A stretch of DNA of 64,000 nucleotides from positions 1 to 64,000 of the forward strand of contig JBFXGM010000004.1 in assembly GCA_050178015.1 (NCBI GenBank). Reading direction: 5' to 3'. The DNA is from Gaoshiqia sp050178015 (GTDB taxonomy: Bacteria; Bacteroidota; Bacteroidia; Bacteroidales; Prolixibacteraceae). Below the pieces are notes generated by a model that was not told the origin of the DNA, ran no database searches, and was given only the letters and a program-made list of their open reading frames with translations. Shown here piece after piece: positions 62,184 to 64,000 of the stretch (its first letter is position 1; every line of letters starts with the position of its first letter). A program made the translations under genes and the position numbers.

Positions 62184-63191
62184 ATGGACGGTTTATACAG
62201 ATACATGCAGCATCCGGAAAGATGTCAACGTCGGCCGGTTTTGCAACCACAACTGCAACCGGGCAGTTCTGGTGATAGATACGATAAGGAAGCGGATATC
62301 GTGGCAAATCGTGTTATGAGTATGCCCGAGCCGGGTTCACTTCAAATGCAGACTGTTGAAGAAGATGAAAAAATGCAACCAGAAATTCAGTTGCAGAAAG
62401 AGGAAGAAGAAGGCTCCATTCAAATGAAGCCCTTCACACCAGGCTTCGGAATTGCCCCTGTAAATCATGAAATTATCCAGCGCGAAGTACAACTGAGGCC
62501 GCCTGGAAGAGGCGAAGCTTCAGCTTTTGACCGCGCCGGGGAATTGGTTGACAGGCTCAATGCCATTTCCACCGCGCTGGAGTACCGCCTGGACGGGCAA
62601 GTGCTGCGGTACAATGTGGTGGACGAAGCGGCCCGGACACACTTCGACCAGCAACTTCGGGCTTTTATCGACCGGGTTGAAATTGTTCCCATGCGCCTCA
62701 TTACCGGGGCCGGGTACGTGGGTGGCGGCCCGCTTTTGGTTGACAGCCTTCAGTTGGGGTATGTCGATCTGGAAGACCTGCTGGTCAGTGACGACCTTGG
62801 GTTTCAGTCGAACATCCTTCATTTTCTGGCCGAGCGGTTTGCCGTTCGCGGTTATAACCGACGATTGGGAACTGCCGGGGTTGGCGCGGAATGGGCACGT
62901 GTACACCCGATGGGCTTGCGGGCCGAGGCCCAATTCTTTGCAGCAGTTTTTAATGATCCCAGCATTCAGTTCAGTTGGGACCGTACTTATCCGAGCGGGA
63001 ATTATGTGGCCGTGTTCCGCAGCCGGGACAATGGTTATCGGGTAATCCTTGAGATTCGCGGCGGGCGAAGAGAGGTGCGTGGTTCCCATATAACGGTTAG
63101 GACCAGGGACGGACGCACAGTAACCGGCGACGCTTTCAGGGCTGAAAGGGCCGCGGCAGCCGCTCCCGCTCCTGCACCCGCCCCGGGCTAA
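62184..63191 (+). CDS. Second eCIS cargo candidate, leader without DUF4157
   Basis: A 335-residue protein. Residues 24-85 match the leader of the preceding effector (GSSGDRYDKEADIVANRVMS, then an acidic linker with SIQMKPF), but the HELTH-bearing DUF4157 core is absent. From about residue 100 the protein has a different domain (EASAFDRAGELVDRLNAIST; VDSLQLGYVDLEDLLVSDD; FLAERFAVRGYNRRLG; HPMGLRAEAQFFAAVF). It ends in an Ala-Pro-rich tail. It is probably another cargo of the same system, but no activity was recognised. Confidence 0.72.
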   Translation: MDGLYRYMQHPERCQRRPVLQPQLQPGSSGDRYDKEADIVANRVMSMPEPGSLQMQTVEEDEKMQPEIQLQKEEEEGSIQMKPFTPGFGIAPVNHEIIQREVQLRPPGRGEASAFDRAGELVDRLNAISTALEYRLDGQVLRYNVVDEAARTHFDQQLRAFIDRVEIVPMRLITGAGYVGGGPLLVDSLQLGYVDLEDLLVSDDLGFQSNILHFLAERFAVRGYNRRLGTAGVGAEWARVHPMGLRAEAQFFAAVFNDPSIQFSWDRTYPSGNYVAVFRSRDNGYRVILEIRGGRREVRGSHITVRTRDGRTVTGDAFRAERAAAAAPAPAPAPG

Positions 63192-63307
63192 TAAAAAAGA
63201 TGCAGTGCTGAATAATTGCCAGATATGGAAACTTTTTCACCGAATGCAAATACATGGTTGTTTGCTTTGAATAAACCGATTGCTGATCCCTAAAAACTTA
63301 AATAATC

Positions 63308-64000
63308 ATGGCCAAGAATAAGAAAATCTACACCTATCGGAACGGTAAAAAAATCTACCTGAAAAAGAAATCCGATGAATACGTGGCCCGGGCGCTCCCG
63401 GAACAATTGGAAAAAATGGGCATCACGAAAAACGTGGTGCAGGTGTCGTCTGCTTCTTCAAAAATAAAGGTGAAGGCCGCCAGGCTGGACGATGCCATGG
63501 TTGATATGCGCAAACACCTCACGGCCCACCATGCCTATACCGTGGCGGATGATCAAACCGATTTCCTGATTACCGACCGGATTGTGGTCACGTTTAAGGA
63601 GGCCGCAAGTCACGATGAGATCAGTACCTTCATGGCAAAATACGCCCTCGTCCTGAAGCGGAAATATTCTGATCGGGAATTTCTTTTTCAGCTGACCAAT
63701 GAAACCGGGATGAACCCGGTGAAACTGGTGGTGTTGATCACGGAAGAAGAAACGGGTCTGGTTGAATTGTGCGAACACGACCTGAACCATGTCGTAAAAA
63801 CCAGCTCGGTTACCGTTCCTGCCGATCCGAATTACCTGCAACAGTGGCACCTGCATCAGCGGCTCACTGATAATGATTTTGATGTCCGGTCGTCGTCGAA
63901 TTGCGAAGATGCCTGGAACCTGCTGAACCATTTTGGCAGCCCGGATGTGGTGATCGGGGTGACCGACGACGGGTGCAAGCTGGACCATCCCGATTTTGAT
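63308..64000 (+). CDS. Subtilisin-like serine protease, partial (runs off window)
   Basis: The first 231 codons of a subtilase. Residues 1-210 form an N-terminal prodomain-like region (NGKKIYLKKKSDEYVARALP; DFLITDRIVVTFKEAAS). The peptidase S8 domain begins near 213, and VIGVTDDGCKLDHPDFD carries the catalytic Asp (about D220) in the standard D-x-G-x4-HPD context. The His and Ser motifs lie beyond the end of the window. No secretion signal is visible, consistent with loading into an injection machine rather than Sec export. Its place after two cargo genes makes it a cargo candidate (inference). Confidence 0.85.
   Translation, partial: MAKNKKIYTYRNGKKIYLKKKSDEYVARALPEQLEKMGITKNVVQVSSASSKIKVKAARLDDAMVDMRKHLTAHHAYTVADDQTDFLITDRIVVTFKEAASHDEISTFMAKYALVLKRKYSDREFLFQLTNETGMNPVKLVVLITEEETGLVELCEHDLNHVVKTSSVTVPADPNYLQQWHLHQRLTDNDFDVRSSSNCEDAWNLLNHFGSPDVVIGVTDDGCKLDHPDFD

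Overview
The window looks like chromosome from a Bacteroidota bacterium, most likely a Bacteroidales/Marinilabiliales relative (the family level is inference). The evidence is the gene content: porZ and a porD-like gene of the type IX secretion system, a Bacteroidota-type omega subunit, nspC, and the bamD-rpoZ-coaBC-porD-recN gene order. Promoters also fit, with many TTTG/TTG-N19-23-TAnnTTTG elements and weak Shine-Dalgarno signals. No rRNA, CRISPR array or insertion sequence was seen; one tRNA gene is present.

Region 1 (1-741) holds an Rrf2-type regulator and two terminators. Region 2 (742-14440) is a 13.65-kb integrative element inserted in a tRNA-Pro(GGG) gene and bounded by perfect 46-bp direct repeats. 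It carries a tyrosine integrase, an excisionase-like protein, a helicase-like ATPase, a toprim primase, an iteron-like origin candidate and small unknown proteins. Its right end has a phage tape-measure protein and two downstream genes, but no recognisable capsid, portal or terminase. That makes it a candidate phage satellite or tail-only mobile element.

Region 3 (14399-35960) is mostly housekeeping: tRNA-Pro, trxB, an alpha-oxoamine synthase, the bamD-rpoZ-coaBC-porD-recN run, an AlkD-like protein, and the rdgB-porZ-recO run. It continues with an aminotransferase homologue that lacks the PLP lysine, a SPOR lipoprotein, a degenerate GIY-YIG protein, and an island of heptad repeats and palindromes. 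It ends with nspC, dapA, ligA and a lipoprotein alpha/beta hydrolase.

Region 4 (36360-64000, running off the window) is a nearly complete extracellular contractile injection system (eCIS) of the Afp/PVC/AlgoCIS kind. In order it encodes a cap, a decorated unknown protein, two sheaths, two tube proteins, a DUF5908 protein, a LysM protein, a VgrG-like spike, a PAAR tip, a gp25-like wedge and a baseplate J protein. A giant baseplate protein with repeats, a candidate fibre protein, a tape measure and an AAA+ ATPase follow. The cargo candidates come last: a DUF4157 metallopeptidase effector, a second protein with the same leader but a different C-terminus, and the start of a subtilisin-like protease. 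The first sheath has an inserted beta-rich domain that recurs, in rearranged order, in the protein just upstream of it.
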